In this document: piece after piece, positions 32,910 through 41,454 of the stretch
How positions within the stretch are numbered: the first letter of the stretch is position 1
Layout of the letters: every line of letters starts with the position of its first letter
NCBI GenBank assembly: GCA_031270395.1
Contig: JAISXU010000040.1
Coordinates: 1-48,053 of the forward strand
DNA from: Oscillospiraceae bacterium
GTDB lineage: Bacteria; Bacillota; Clostridia; Oscillospirales; Oscillospiraceae
Direction of reading: 5' to 3'
DNA: 48,053 nt
Position numbers and translations under genes: made by a program
The notes under the pieces: generated by a model
The model's database searches: none
Seen by the model: only the letters and a program-made list of their open reading frames with translations
What the model was told of the DNA's origin: nothing

Positions 32910-33827
32910 ATGACGATAGCGCAAATTCAGGAGAAAATACGCGCGTTGAAAAAAGATCGGGATATATGCGTGCTCGCGCACGTCTATCAAGCCCGCGAGA
33001 TTCTGGAGGTCGCGGACTATACGGGCGACTCGTACGCCGTGAGCGTCTGTGCCCGGAAGTCTCCGAGCGGCAGTGTCGTCATGTGCGGCGTGCGCTTTAT
33101 GGCCGAGACTGTAAAGCTGCTCTCCCCGGAAAAAACGGTGTATCTGGCGAACCCGGAGGCGGGCTGTCCGATGGCGGATCAGTTGAACGCGGCGCGCATG
33201 AAGGCCGCGATGGAAAAGTATCCCGGACACGCCGCCGTGTGTTATATGAACACCACGGCTGAGATCAAGGCGATGTGCGAGGTGTGCGTCACGTCGTCGT
33301 CGGCGGTAAAAATCATCGGGGCGATGGACAACCCGAATATACTGTTCGTGCCCGACTGCAACCTCGGCGCCTATGTCGCGGATCGGCTCCCGGAGAAGAC
33401 GATAAGGCTGATAAACGGGGGGTGTCCCATTCACGCCGCCATTGACGCGGGAGACGTCGCCGCCGCAAGGAAGAAGCACCCCGGCGCGCTGCTGCTTGTG
33501 CATCCCGAGTGCGTTCCCGACGTCGTGGCGGCGGCCGACTACGTCGGCTCGTCGTCCGGGATATACGACTACGCGGTGAAATCGGATAACCGCGAGTTCC
33601 TCATCGGCACGGAGACGAGTATAGCGGAGCATTTGCAATACGCCTGTCCGGATAAGCGCTTTTATTACCTGAGTAAAAGAATGATGTGCCATAACATGAA
33701 AGCCACGACGCTCATGGATCTGTACCACTGCTGCGCCGGAGACGGGGGCGAGGAGATAACGATGAAGCCGGAGCTCGCCGCGTCCGCAAAGAGATGTATA
33801 GACAGGATGATCGAGCTGGGGGGATAG
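32910..33827 (+). CDS. nadA: quinolinate synthase NadA
   Basis: The start at ATG 32910 matches the family N-terminus (MTIAQIQEKIRALKKDRD); an in-frame ATG at 32898 is too close to AAAGGA. The 305-residue protein has LAHVYQAREILEVADYTGDS, the Cys in VVMCGVRFMAET, NPEAGCPMAD, HPEC and the MCHNMKATTL end. Three Cys ligate the [4Fe-4S] cluster. NadA condenses iminoaspartate with dihydroxyacetone phosphate to give quinolinate for NAD. The usual partners nadB and nadC are not adjacent here. Confidence 0.95.
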   Translation: MTIAQIQEKIRALKKDRDICVLAHVYQAREILEVADYTGDSYAVSVCARKSPSGSVVMCGVRFMAETVKLLSPEKTVYLANPEAGCPMADQLNAARMKAAMEKYPGHAAVCYMNTTAEIKAMCEVCVTSSSAVKIIGAMDNPNILFVPDCNLGAYVADRLPEKTIRLINGGCPIHAAIDAGDVAAARKKHPGALLLVHPECVPDVVAAADYVGSSSGIYDYAVKSDNREFLIGTETSIAEHLQYACPDKRFYYLSKRMMCHNMKATTLMDLYHCCAGDGGEEITMKPELAASAKRCIDRMIELGG

Positions 33828-33888
33828 GCGCCGGCGGCGATGGACGCGCGGCCGCGGTCGCAGTCAGGTCAATATGGGAGGTCATTTT

Positions 33889-34320
33889 TTGCGCGACTAT
33901 TTGAATATGGATATGACGGAGCGCGAGGCGCTCGGCGTATCCGAGCTCGGACTGGCGTACGTCGGAGACGCGGTGTATGAGCTGATGACGCGGACGCGGC
34001 TGTGCGACGAGGGGTGTACGACGGCGCGCAATATGCACACGGCCGCGGTGGAACGCGTCTCGGCCGGAGCACAGGCCGCCGCCGCGCGGCGCGTACTGCC
34101 GGAGCTTACCGAGTCTGAGCGGGCGGTATACAAGCGCGGACGCAACACGCGGGTTCACTCCATGGCGCGGGGCGCGTCGCAGACGGAGTACCACATGTCA
34201 ACCGGTCTTGAGGCGCTTTTCGGATACCTGTATCTGAGAGGGGAGCGCGCGCGGCTCGGAGAGCTGTTTGAGCTCGCGTTCGCCGGCGGCGCCGGCGAAT
34301 TAATAATGAATAATGAATAG
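33889..34320 (+). CDS. mrnC: Mini-ribonuclease III
   Basis: The start is TTG 33889, with GGGAGG 7 nt upstream; 143 residues. The catalytic domain of RNase III without the dsRNA-binding domain is seen, including LGLAYVGDAVYELMTRTRL, RNMHTAAVERVSA and STGLEALFGYLYL, whose acidic residues bind metal. Mini-III matures 23S rRNA in Firmicutes. The last codons (from 34297) fall inside a repeat element, so the C-terminal GELIMNNE is probably supplied by the inserted sequence. An ATG at 33874 is possible but lies upstream of the ribosome site. Confidence 0.9.
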   Translation: MRDYLNMDMTEREALGVSELGLAYVGDAVYELMTRTRLCDEGCTTARNMHTAAVERVSAGAQAAAARRVLPELTESERAVYKRGRNTRVHSMARGASQTEYHMSTGLEALFGYLYLRGERARLGELFELAFAGGAGELIMNNE

Positions 34321-34426
34321 TGGTCAGTGATTAGTGATCAGTGATTAGTGATCCGATAAAAAAATCATATCTGCACGGATAGCGCGAAAACGCGAACGCT
34401 CTCTCGCTTCGCGGTTCGTCCTCTCA

Positions 34427-34457
34427 AAAACGCAACCATTTCATTGGGTTGCGTTTT
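34427..34457 (+). terminator. intrinsic terminator inside the repeat element
   Basis: Arms AAAACGCAACC (34427-34437) and GGTTGCGTTTT (34447-34457) are followed by GTTTTT. The T- and A-runs on both sides allow it to work in both directions. It would end the mnmA-nadA-mrnC transcription. Confidence 0.75.
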
Positions 34458-34488
34458 GTTTTTGGACGGGGGCGCGTGCATCCTCGTC

Positions 34489-34517
34489 CTGTAGGGGCGA
34501 CCGCCCTCGGTCGCCCG
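34489..34517 (+). repeat. dispersed 29-bp repeat, plus orientation
   Basis: CTGTAGGGGCGACCG and CGGTCGCCC form a short hairpin. A related copy in the other orientation is at 43664-43694. This GTAGGGGCG type is common between genes of clostridial genomes. Confidence 0.7.
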
Positions 34518-34751
34518 CGGTTTCTCGTCCCATCCGTAAACACGGGGGTAAACTTATTTTGCTACTGTCGATTGTTGCAGCGGACGGCTTCGTCCGCCCG
34601 ACACCCTATCGGCATTGGTTTTTCGCGCTATCCGTCAAGAGGATAAGACTTCTTGATCGGTTTATTATTCATTATTCACTATTCATTATTAATTCGTCAT
34701 CCAAGCCGCGCGGCTTTACGCCGATTTTACATAATCTTCACCAAAACGCGC

Positions 34752-34779
34752 TTGTGACGCCCGCCGGATCGGATAAAAT
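34752..34779 (+). promoter_or_regulatory. promoter for the Ugp-like operon
   Basis: TTGTGA (34752-34757) and TAAAAT (34774-34779) are separated by 16 bp, 36 bp before the first start codon. Confidence 0.5.
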
Positions 34780-34815
34780 AGTTATCGGCAGGTCCGACTA
34801 TGTATCCGGGACGGG

Positions 34816-35709
34816 GTGTGCGATATATACACAAGAAGAAAAAAACTGAAACGCGCGGCGATAACTCTGGCGTTCGTGTTGCCCGCACTCGCTCCGCTCG
34901 CGCTGTTCTGGATATACCCCGCGCTGAGCGCCGGGTATATCAGCCTGACTGACTGGGATTATATGGCGCCATCGTATAACATCACCGGAATGACAAATTA
35001 TGTAAAGCTTCTCACAAGCGGCGAGTTTATTCAGGCGCTCCAAAAAACGCTCACGTTCTGCTTTTTCAGCGCGGGCTTTACCGTGGGCGGCGGGCTGGCG
35101 CTGGCATCGCTGCTGCGCAGAGCGTTCCGCGGGAGCGGTTTTTTCAAGGCGCTGTTCTTCTCGCCGTGGATAACTCCGACTGTCGCCGTCTCGCTCGTCT
35201 GGGTCTGGATATTCGACCCGCAGAACGGTGCGGCGAACGCGATCCTGCGCTTTTTTGACCTTCCGGCGCTAAAGTGGATAGCCAGCTCGCAGACGGCTAT
35301 GCTCTCGGTGATAATCGTGACGGTGTGGAAAAGCGTCGGCTACTCCATGATATTCTACATTAACGCTCTGGATAAGGTGCCAAAGACGCTCTACGAAGCG
35401 GCGAGCCTCGATAACGCTTCGGCGTGGAAGAAATTCACCAAAATCACACTGCCCTGTATTTCACCGACGACGTTTTTCCTGTGCGTCGTCTCCGTTATAA
35501 ACGGCGTGCAGGCGTACGATCAAATACAGATACTCACGCAGGGCGGGCCGTCCGGGAGCACGAGGACGCTGCTGTATCTGTACTATCAGCTCGGCTTCGA
35601 GCGGTTCAACATGGGCAGGGCGTCGGCGCTCGCCATCGTGCTGCTGCTGATAACGGTGGCGCTCTCCATCGCGCAAAATTACGTTTCAAAACGCTTTGTG
35701 TATTACTGA
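34816..35709 (+). CDS. ABC sugar/glycerophosphodiester-type permease, UgpA-like
   Basis: The 297-residue protein starts at GTG 34816 with a weak GGGACGGGG site. Six membrane helices and the EAA loop (TLYEAASLDNASAWKKF) are seen, plus the FVLPALAPLALFWIYPAL first helix typical of MalF/UgpA permeases. It forms the importer channel with the next gene product. The substrate is inferred only from context: a UgpB-like binding protein and phosphoesterases in the same operon. Confidence 0.9.
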   Translation: MCDIYTRRKKLKRAAITLAFVLPALAPLALFWIYPALSAGYISLTDWDYMAPSYNITGMTNYVKLLTSGEFIQALQKTLTFCFFSAGFTVGGGLALASLLRRAFRGSGFFKALFFSPWITPTVAVSLVWVWIFDPQNGAANAILRFFDLPALKWIASSQTAMLSVIIVTVWKSVGYSMIFYINALDKVPKTLYEAASLDNASAWKKFTKITLPCISPTTFFLCVVSVINGVQAYDQIQILTQGGPSGSTRTLLYLYYQLGFERFNMGRASALAIVLLLITVALSIAQNYVSKRFVYY

Positions 35710-35730
35710 TTCGATGGGAGGTGTAGTGTC

Positions 35731-36576
35731 GTGATGAGAAGAAATTTATATTCGAGACCTCTGTTCGCGCTGAAGCTCGCGGTTCTGGTTGCGATCGGCA
35801 TTGTGATGGCGTTTCCCTTTGTCTGGATGGCGCTGAGCGCGTTGAAGACGAAGCAGGAGCTTTTGGACTTTTCCGTTTTCTTCCCGAAGGACGCGCAATG
35901 GGGCAATTACGCCGAGGTGCTGCTGCGGTCGCCCATACCGCGCTATATCGCCAACAGCGTGTTTGTCGCGGCCGTGACCGTCGCGTATCAGATGTTTTCC
36001 GGCGCGCTGCTCGTGTACGCCGTGGTGTTCATGGAATTCCGATTCAGGCGCGTCATATTCGCCGTGGTGCTCGGCTGTTATATGGTACCGGGCGCCGCCA
36101 CGTATATACCGAGCTACATACTGCTGTCTAAAATGGGACTTCTCGACAGCTACACGGGGCTGATCGTCTCCAATCTCGTGAGCATCTTCGGCGTGTTTCT
36201 GCTGCGTCAGGCGTTTATGCAGGTGCCCCCGGAGTTGTATGACGCGGCGCGCATGGACGGGGCGGGACACTGGAAGACGCTGTGGCGCGTCATATTCCCG
36301 CTGACCCGCCCGATGTTCATATCGTTCGCGCTGATAGCCTTTATCACCTGCTACAACAATTATATGTGGCCGTCGCTGATCACAAACTCGCCGGAATTGA
36401 GTCTTGTGTCCCAGGGACTGCGGCATTTCTTCATAGAGGGCGGGGCCTATGGCACGAACTGGGCCGTCGTAATGGCGGCGAGCACGCTTGTCACGGCGCC
36501 GCTTCTTATAATGTCCCTGCTGATCCAAAAGCGGTTCATCGCGGGAATAGGCGCCGACACGGGCGTCAAGGGATAG
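35731..36576 (+). CDS. ABC permease, UgpE-like
   Basis: The 281-residue protein starts at GTG 35731 (or ATG 35734), with GGGAGG upstream. Six helices, the EAA loop (ELYDAARMDGAGHWKTLWRV) and the segment NNYMWPSLI, typical of the MalG/UgpE group, are present. It forms the second half of the channel. Confidence 0.9.
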   Translation: MMRRNLYSRPLFALKLAVLVAIGIVMAFPFVWMALSALKTKQELLDFSVFFPKDAQWGNYAEVLLRSPIPRYIANSVFVAAVTVAYQMFSGALLVYAVVFMEFRFRRVIFAVVLGCYMVPGAATYIPSYILLSKMGLLDSYTGLIVSNLVSIFGVFLLRQAFMQVPPELYDAARMDGAGHWKTLWRVIFPLTRPMFISFALIAFITCYNNYMWPSLITNSPELSLVSQGLRHFFIEGGAYGTNWAVVMAASTLVTAPLLIMSLLIQKRFIAGIGADTGVKG

Positions 36577-36647
36577 ACGCGCAATCGGCTTGGGCGCGAA
36601 AGCTTCTCAGAAAGCCGGGAAAATATATATTCGGAGGATATTGACCA

Positions 36648-38087
36648 ATGTCAGCAAAAAGGAAAAGAACGTCGGCATTCGCAATCATAGTTACACTCGC
36701 GCTCGCGATAGGGCTCCTCGCGGGCTGCGGAGAGCAGACGTCGTCCGCGTCAGGCGGGCAGGACGCGCCCGACGTCTCGCCGGCGGCGGACGCGCAGAAC
36801 TCGGACGCGCAGAACTTGGACACGCAGACACCGGCGTCACGCGCGCCGCGCGACGCGGAGCAGGGCACAGACGCCCAGCCGGTAGAGATCACCTTCTGGT
36901 ATGCCGGAGGCAAGACGGCGGTGGGTGTTCTGGCGGAAATCGTCGAGGAATTCAACGTGTCGCAAAACCGCTGGCGCGTCACGTCCGTGACGCAGGCGGA
37001 CTACACCGAGACGTATCAAAAGCTGCAAGCCGGCATCGCGGGCGGCGCGGCGCCGAGTCTCTGCCTGCTTGATCCGACAAGCTCCATGAGTCTTGCGGGA
37101 AAGGGACTGCTGGAAAATCTCAAGCCGCTCATGGACGCCGACGCGTCCTTTGACGGGAGCGACTATATTGAGGTGTTTACCGCCCCCTGCGAGCTCCCGG
37201 ACGGCGTCGTGTTTGCGCTTCCCGCCTATGGCACGACGCAGATACTCTACTACAATATCGCCGCGTTCGATAAGGCGGGGATCGATCCCGAATCCATAAA
37301 AACATGGCAGGACCTGGAGGCGGCCGCGCGGAAGATGACGGTAAAGGAGGGCGGCGAGACCGTATTCTACGGTTGGGAGCCGATGTGGGGCGTTGTCAAT
37401 CTGATCGATGCGTCGCTCTCAAATGGCGCGAAAATATTCAGCGACGACGGCAAAACCGTACTCATCAACTCGCCCGAGTGGGTGGAGGTATGGGATTCCT
37501 TCCGCAAGTGGATACATGAGGACGAGATAATGACGATCCACTACGGCGGTCAGGGCTGGGAATACTGGTACAAGACGATAGACGATGTCTTGCAGGACAA
37601 GGCCGGAGGCTACACGGGCTCGTCCGGCGATCAGGCGGACTTGGACTTCGATCTGGTGGCCGCGCTCGAACAGCCCGGCTGGGGCGGCAATCCGTCCGCG
37701 CCGCTCGCCGAGGCGCTGGTGCTGGCGGTACCCGCGAACGACGACGACGCGGTCACGCAGGGCGCGTACGAGTTTATGAAGTATTTCACCTCGCCTGAAA
37801 GTCAGGCGAAATGGTCGATGGCGACGGGTTACGTCGCGGTTCGCAAATCCACGGCCGAGACGCCGGAGTTCAAAGCGTACGCGGAGCAAAACCCGCAGGC
37901 GCTAGTGCCGATGAGCCAGGCCATGCACGGTTCAGCATACACTGTCGATCCCACGGGAGGTCAGGTGCTGTACGCGCTGAACGTCGCGTGTGATAAGGTG
38001 GAAATTGAGAACATTCCCGCGAAAGAGGCGTTGGATGAGGCGCAGGCCGCCGCTCAGGCGGCGCTTGACGAGGTTCTCAATGGGTGA
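36648..38087 (+). CDS. extracellular solute-binding lipoprotein, UgpB-like
   Basis: The 479-residue protein starts at ATG 36648, with GGAGG 10 nt upstream. The lipobox LLAGC sets lipidated Cys near residue 26. A Gln/Asp/Ser-rich spacer (about 28-75) follows. The binding domain starts at VEITFWYAGG and has ILYYNIAAFDKAGIDPESIK and KTWQDLEAAARKM, which match family 1 binding proteins such as UgpB. It delivers the substrate to the permeases. The last 8 nt overlap the PHP gene. Confidence 0.9.
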   Translation: MSAKRKRTSAFAIIVTLALAIGLLAGCGEQTSSASGGQDAPDVSPAADAQNSDAQNLDTQTPASRAPRDAEQGTDAQPVEITFWYAGGKTAVGVLAEIVEEFNVSQNRWRVTSVTQADYTETYQKLQAGIAGGAAPSLCLLDPTSSMSLAGKGLLENLKPLMDADASFDGSDYIEVFTAPCELPDGVVFALPAYGTTQILYYNIAAFDKAGIDPESIKTWQDLEAAARKMTVKEGGETVFYGWEPMWGVVNLIDASLSNGAKIFSDDGKTVLINSPEWVEVWDSFRKWIHEDEIMTIHYGGQGWEYWYKTIDDVLQDKAGGYTGSSGDQADLDFDLVAALEQPGWGGNPSAPLAEALVLAVPANDDDAVTQGAYEFMKYFTSPESQAKWSMATGYVAVRKSTAETPEFKAYAEQNPQALVPMSQAMHGSAYTVDPTGGQVLYALNVACDKVEIENIPAKEALDEAQAAAQAALDEVLNG

Positions 38088-39576
38088 CGGCGGGGGCGAT
38101 ACGCGGGAGTGTGCGCCGCTGCGCCGCCTGAGCGAGACGTGTGTCCAAGCGGAGCTTGACGTCCGCGAGAATACTGCCGGCTTTTGCGCCGGCTGGCTCC
38201 CGGAGCACGCGCCCGCGTTCTCGCTCGCCGTCCTGTTTGATCCATACGGCGCCCTGCGGTATAACAAGTGGCTGCGTGGCGGCGAGGTGCTGACGCTGGG
38301 ACGCGACGCCCGGCACACGGGCTTGGGCGGCGTGCCCGGCGCTATCGCCCCCGGCAAGTGGACGCTGCGCCTGTTCACTCCGGCGGAGGCCACGGCGGCG
38401 GGCGGCGAAGCGGCGCCGGCGCAGCCGCTGGCCGAGGTGCGCTTTGGCGAAGCCGTGCCGGACGAACCGATCGGGGACGGTGTTTGCGCGCTGTTCGACG
38501 GCGCCGATATTATGACGGATAACCCGCCGGCCGCAGTGTCGTCCGGCTCCGCGGCGCGGCCGCGCGCCGGCTGGTACAAGGGCGATTTCCACGCGCATAC
38601 GCACCTCTCCGACGGCAAGGAGAGCGTTGCGTCCGCCGCTCAAAAGGCGCGCCGCATGGGACTTGATTTCTACACGCCTACGGAGCACAACACGGCGCAT
38701 ACCGCGTGGCCCGACGCGCCGCCGCTCGCGCTGCCCGGCATAGAGATCACATCGGAGAGAGGGCATTTCAACATCATAGGGCTCACACGGCTGCCCGCGG
38801 ATTTCTTCACGCCGGAAAACATGGACGGCGGCTTTGTGCGGCCGGAGCGTATGAACTCCATCCTCGCGTACAGCGCGGGGACAGGCGCGGTCAACAGCCT
38901 GAATCATCCGTTCCTCCGCGAATGGAAGTGGGACATACCGGACACGCCGCTCGCGCTTTTCCACACCGTAGAGATAATATGCGACCCCACTTATACGTTC
39001 TCACGCGAGGGCAACGAGCGGGCGCTGGAGCTCTGGACGCGGCTGTGGAACGACGGCAACACGATTTACGGAGTAGGCGGCAGCGATTCCCACAATCTCG
39101 AGCACGAGAGGTATGACGGGGCGGACGGGCCGTCAATACCGGGCGATCCGGCCTCGTGGGTATATTGTGAGTCGCTGACGCGCGGGGAGCTTATTCGCGG
39201 CGTGAAAGCGGGCCACGTCTGGGTCTGCCGCGGGGGGACGAAGTTGTACCCCGAGTTTTGGTCGGGCGGACGGGCGTTCCTGCCCGGAGACAGGCTGGAG
39301 GCGGGTAGCGGCGACGTTTTGCTCCGCTGCTCGCTGCGCGCCGACGGCGCCCCGGAGGGCGCGTACGCGCAGTGGATAGTCAACGGTGAAATACACGCGG
39401 AGGCGCCGCTGCGCGGGAGCGGAGCGTCATTTTCAGCGAGCGCGGACGCGGCGCGGTACACATGGGCGCGCGTTGATATCCGGGACGCGTCCGGCGCGCT
39501 GTACGGTTTTGTCAATCCCGTGTGGTGGGGCGAGAGGACGGGAGTGTACCGCACATTCGCGGCGGTCACTCTATGA
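38080..39576 (+). CDS. PHP-domain metal-dependent phosphoesterase (CehA/McbA-like)
   Basis: The start at ATG 38080 overlaps the previous stop, with GAGG 7 nt upstream; 498 residues. Residues about 1-150 are a beta-rich N-terminal domain without a recognised family. The PHP domain has the metal ligands in order: GDFHAHTHLSDGKES (His 171, 173), TEHN (202-204), Glu 222 in IEITSE, NHPF (His 276) and GGSDSH (Asp 336, His 338). A C-terminal domain of about 120 residues follows. No signal peptide is seen, so it acts inside the cell. It may hydrolyse the imported phosphodiester or phosphoester. Confidence 0.87.
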   Translation: MGDGGGDTRECAPLRRLSETCVQAELDVRENTAGFCAGWLPEHAPAFSLAVLFDPYGALRYNKWLRGGEVLTLGRDARHTGLGGVPGAIAPGKWTLRLFTPAEATAAGGEAAPAQPLAEVRFGEAVPDEPIGDGVCALFDGADIMTDNPPAAVSSGSAARPRAGWYKGDFHAHTHLSDGKESVASAAQKARRMGLDFYTPTEHNTAHTAWPDAPPLALPGIEITSERGHFNIIGLTRLPADFFTPENMDGGFVRPERMNSILAYSAGTGAVNSLNHPFLREWKWDIPDTPLALFHTVEIICDPTYTFSREGNERALELWTRLWNDGNTIYGVGGSDSHNLEHERYDGADGPSIPGDPASWVYCESLTRGELIRGVKAGHVWVCRGGTKLYPEFWSGGRAFLPGDRLEAGSGDVLLRCSLRADGAPEGAYAQWIVNGEIHAEAPLRGSGASFSASADAARYTWARVDIRDASGALYGFVNPVWWGERTGVYRTFAAVTL

Positions 39577-39586
39577 GAAAATAATA

Positions 39587-40324
39587 ATGATAAAAGGAAT
39601 AATTTTCGATAAGGACGGTACGCTCATCAACTTTCACGCGCTGTGGGACGGCGTGGGGGCGCGTCTCGCGACGGAATTTCTGGAGCGCGCCGGACTGACG
39701 CGCGACGCGGAGCTTGAGGCGGAGCTCTCGCGCTCCATCGGAGTTCTGCCGGACGGCGTGGCGCCCGCCGGCGCGTTTGCCTGCGGGACTTACGCCGAGT
39801 GTGGAGCGCTCTTTGCGCGCGCGTTGGAGCGGTTCGGGTACGGCGTCACCGACGCGGAAGCGGCGGCGCGACTGTGCGAGATAAGCGACGAGACGAGCTG
39901 TTCCAAAACGGCGCGGTACGAGGCGGTCTGCGACCTGCATAAGCTGTTCGGGGATTTGCGGACGCGCGGCATCCATCTCGGACTCGTCACCGGAGACACG
40001 CAGGCCGCCGCGGAATACTTTGCGGATAGACTCTCGCTGCGCGGGTATTTCGATTTTATCGAGGGCGCCGACTTCGGAGCGTGGGAACCCAAGCCGCATA
40101 GAGCGTCCGCCGACCGCTTCCGCGCGCTCACGGGTATCCGCGCCGGCGAGCTCGCGATCGTGGGCGACAGTTGCGCCGATATGCGTTTCGCGAGAAACGC
40201 GGACGCCGTCGCCATAGCGGTGCTCAGCGGCGTCGGCGGCGGGCGGGAGCTGAGGGAGACGGCGGATTTTGTCATGCCGAATGTCGAATACATATATGAG
40301 ATCATAAGGAGGACGGATATTTGA
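39587..40324 (+). CDS. HAD-superfamily phosphatase
   Basis: The start at ATG 39587 gives MIKGIIFDKDGTLINFHALW, with the nucleophile Asp in DKDGT; 245 residues. A helical cap (about 20-110), GLVTGDT (motif II) and GDSCADMRFARNA (motif IV) match the phosphoglycolate-phosphatase-like group. It starts 10 nt after the PHP gene and its stop overlaps the ATPase start. It may remove the phosphate left after the PHP reaction, for example from glycerol phosphate. Confidence 0.88.
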   Translation: MIKGIIFDKDGTLINFHALWDGVGARLATEFLERAGLTRDAELEAELSRSIGVLPDGVAPAGAFACGTYAECGALFARALERFGYGVTDAEAAARLCEISDETSCSKTARYEAVCDLHKLFGDLRTRGIHLGLVTGDTQAAAEYFADRLSLRGYFDFIEGADFGAWEPKPHRASADRFRALTGIRAGELAIVGDSCADMRFARNADAVAIAVLSGVGGGRELRETADFVMPNVEYIYEIIRRTDI

Positions 40325-41454
40325 GCGCGATTGAGCTGCGCGGCGTCACCAAGCGCTACGGGGAAAACCCGCCCGTCATTGAGGATATGGATCTGACCAT
40401 CGCGGACGGAGGCTTTACGGTTCTTCTGGGGCCGTCCGGCTGCGGCAAATCGACTATTTTGCGGATAATCGCGGGACTTGAGCCGCACGACGGCGGCAGC
40501 GTGAGGATCGGAGGCCGCGATATGGACGGTATGGCGCCGGGAGAACGCGGCGTGGCGATGGTCTTTCAAAATTACGCGCTGTACCCCGCGATGACAGTCC
40601 GTGAGAATATGGAGTTCGGCCTTAAAAACATGAAGGTGCCGAAAGCGGAGCGCGAAGCCCGCATAGCGGAGTGCGCGCGGATAGTGGATCTCGAGCCGTT
40701 TCTGGATCGCAAACCAAAAAGTCTCTCCGGGGGGCAGCGCCAGCGCGTCGCGCTTGCGCGCGCCATCGTCAAAAAGAGCGGCGTTTTTTTGATGGACGAG
40801 CCGCTGTCAAATCTCGACGCGAAGCTGCGCGCGCAGATACGCGCGGATCTCATCGAGCTGCACAGGAAGCTGGGGATCACGTTCTTGTATGTCACGCACG
40901 ATCAGGTGGAGGCCATGAGCATGGGGACCGAAATAGTGCTGCTTGAGGGCGGCGCCGTCCGGCAGAAAGCGGCTCCGACGGAGCTGTACGACGCCCCGGC
41001 GAACCTATTCGCCGCGCGTTTCATAGGCTCGCCGCCGATGAACATCATAGAGACGGACTCCAAGCTGCGGCGCGATACGGGCGTTGACGCGCCATATATC
41101 GGCTTTCGGCCCGAGAGGGCGTGGATCATGCGCGGAGACGGGACGCCCCCGCCCGGCGCGGTGAGCTTTCGCGGAGTGCTCGCGGCGCGGGAGCTGTTGG
41201 GCGACCGGACAGTCTATAAGATCAAAACAGACGCGGGGGACATTTACGCGACGGAATCAAGCGCCTCCGCCCGTAGTGGCGGGGCGGGGGAGACGGAGCC
41301 CGGCGGGGCCGCGCTCCGGAGCGGCAGACCCGTGGAGGTGACGGTCGCCGCAGGGCGCGGGGATCTGCATTTCTTCGACGGCGCGGAAAACGCGATACCG
41401 CCGGCGCAGGTCTCCGTAGAGGTTATTTCGGTTCCGGCAGGTATTTGCTCATAA
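40321..41454 (+). CDS. ABC transporter ATPase, UgpC/MsmK type
   Basis: The start is TTG 40321, with AAGGAGG 8 nt upstream, overlapping the HAD stop; 377 residues. Walker [11 protein letters not shown]-loop VFQNYALYP, signature LSGGQRQR, Walker B VFLMDEP and switch VTHDQVEA are intact. The TOBE/MOE-like C-terminal domain (about 235-370) has [11 protein letters not shown]. It powers the UgpA/E-like importer. Its last 32 nt overlap the 3' end of the opposite-strand kinase gene. Confidence 0.92.
   Translation: MSAIELRGVTKRYGENPPVIEDMDLTIADGGFTVLLGPSGCGKSTILRIIAGLEPHDGGSVRIGGRDMDGMAPGERGVAMVFQNYALYPAMTVRENMEFGLKNMKVPKAEREARIAECARIVDLEPFLDRKPKSLSGGQRQRVALARAIVKKSGVFLMDEPLSNLDAKLRAQIRADLIELHRKLGITFLYVTHDQVEAMSMGTEIVLLEGGAVRQKAAPTELYDAPANLFAARFIGSPPMNIIETDSKLRRDTGVDAPYIGFRPERAWIMRGDGTPPPGAVSFRGVLAARELLGDRTVYKIKTDAGDIYATESSASARSGGAGETEPGGAALRSGRPVEVTVAAGRGDLHFFDGAENAIPPAQVSVEVISVPAGICS

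Larger units (their letters stand above)
34297..34695. repeat. nested inverted-repeat element of about 400 bp (MITE-like)
   Basis: The outer arms are AT-rich: GAATTAATAATGAATAATG (34297-34315) and its near complement at about 34665-34695. Inner arms ACGGATAGCGCGAAAA (34375-34390) and TTTTCGCGCTATCCG (34618-34632) are also complementary. The left end lies in the last codons of mrnC. Inside are short direct repeats (GTGATTAGTGATCA type, 34326-34355), a terminator-like hairpin and a 29-bp dispersed repeat. No gene is supported in 34321-34815. No transposase is present, so mobility would be in trans. Confidence 0.6.
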
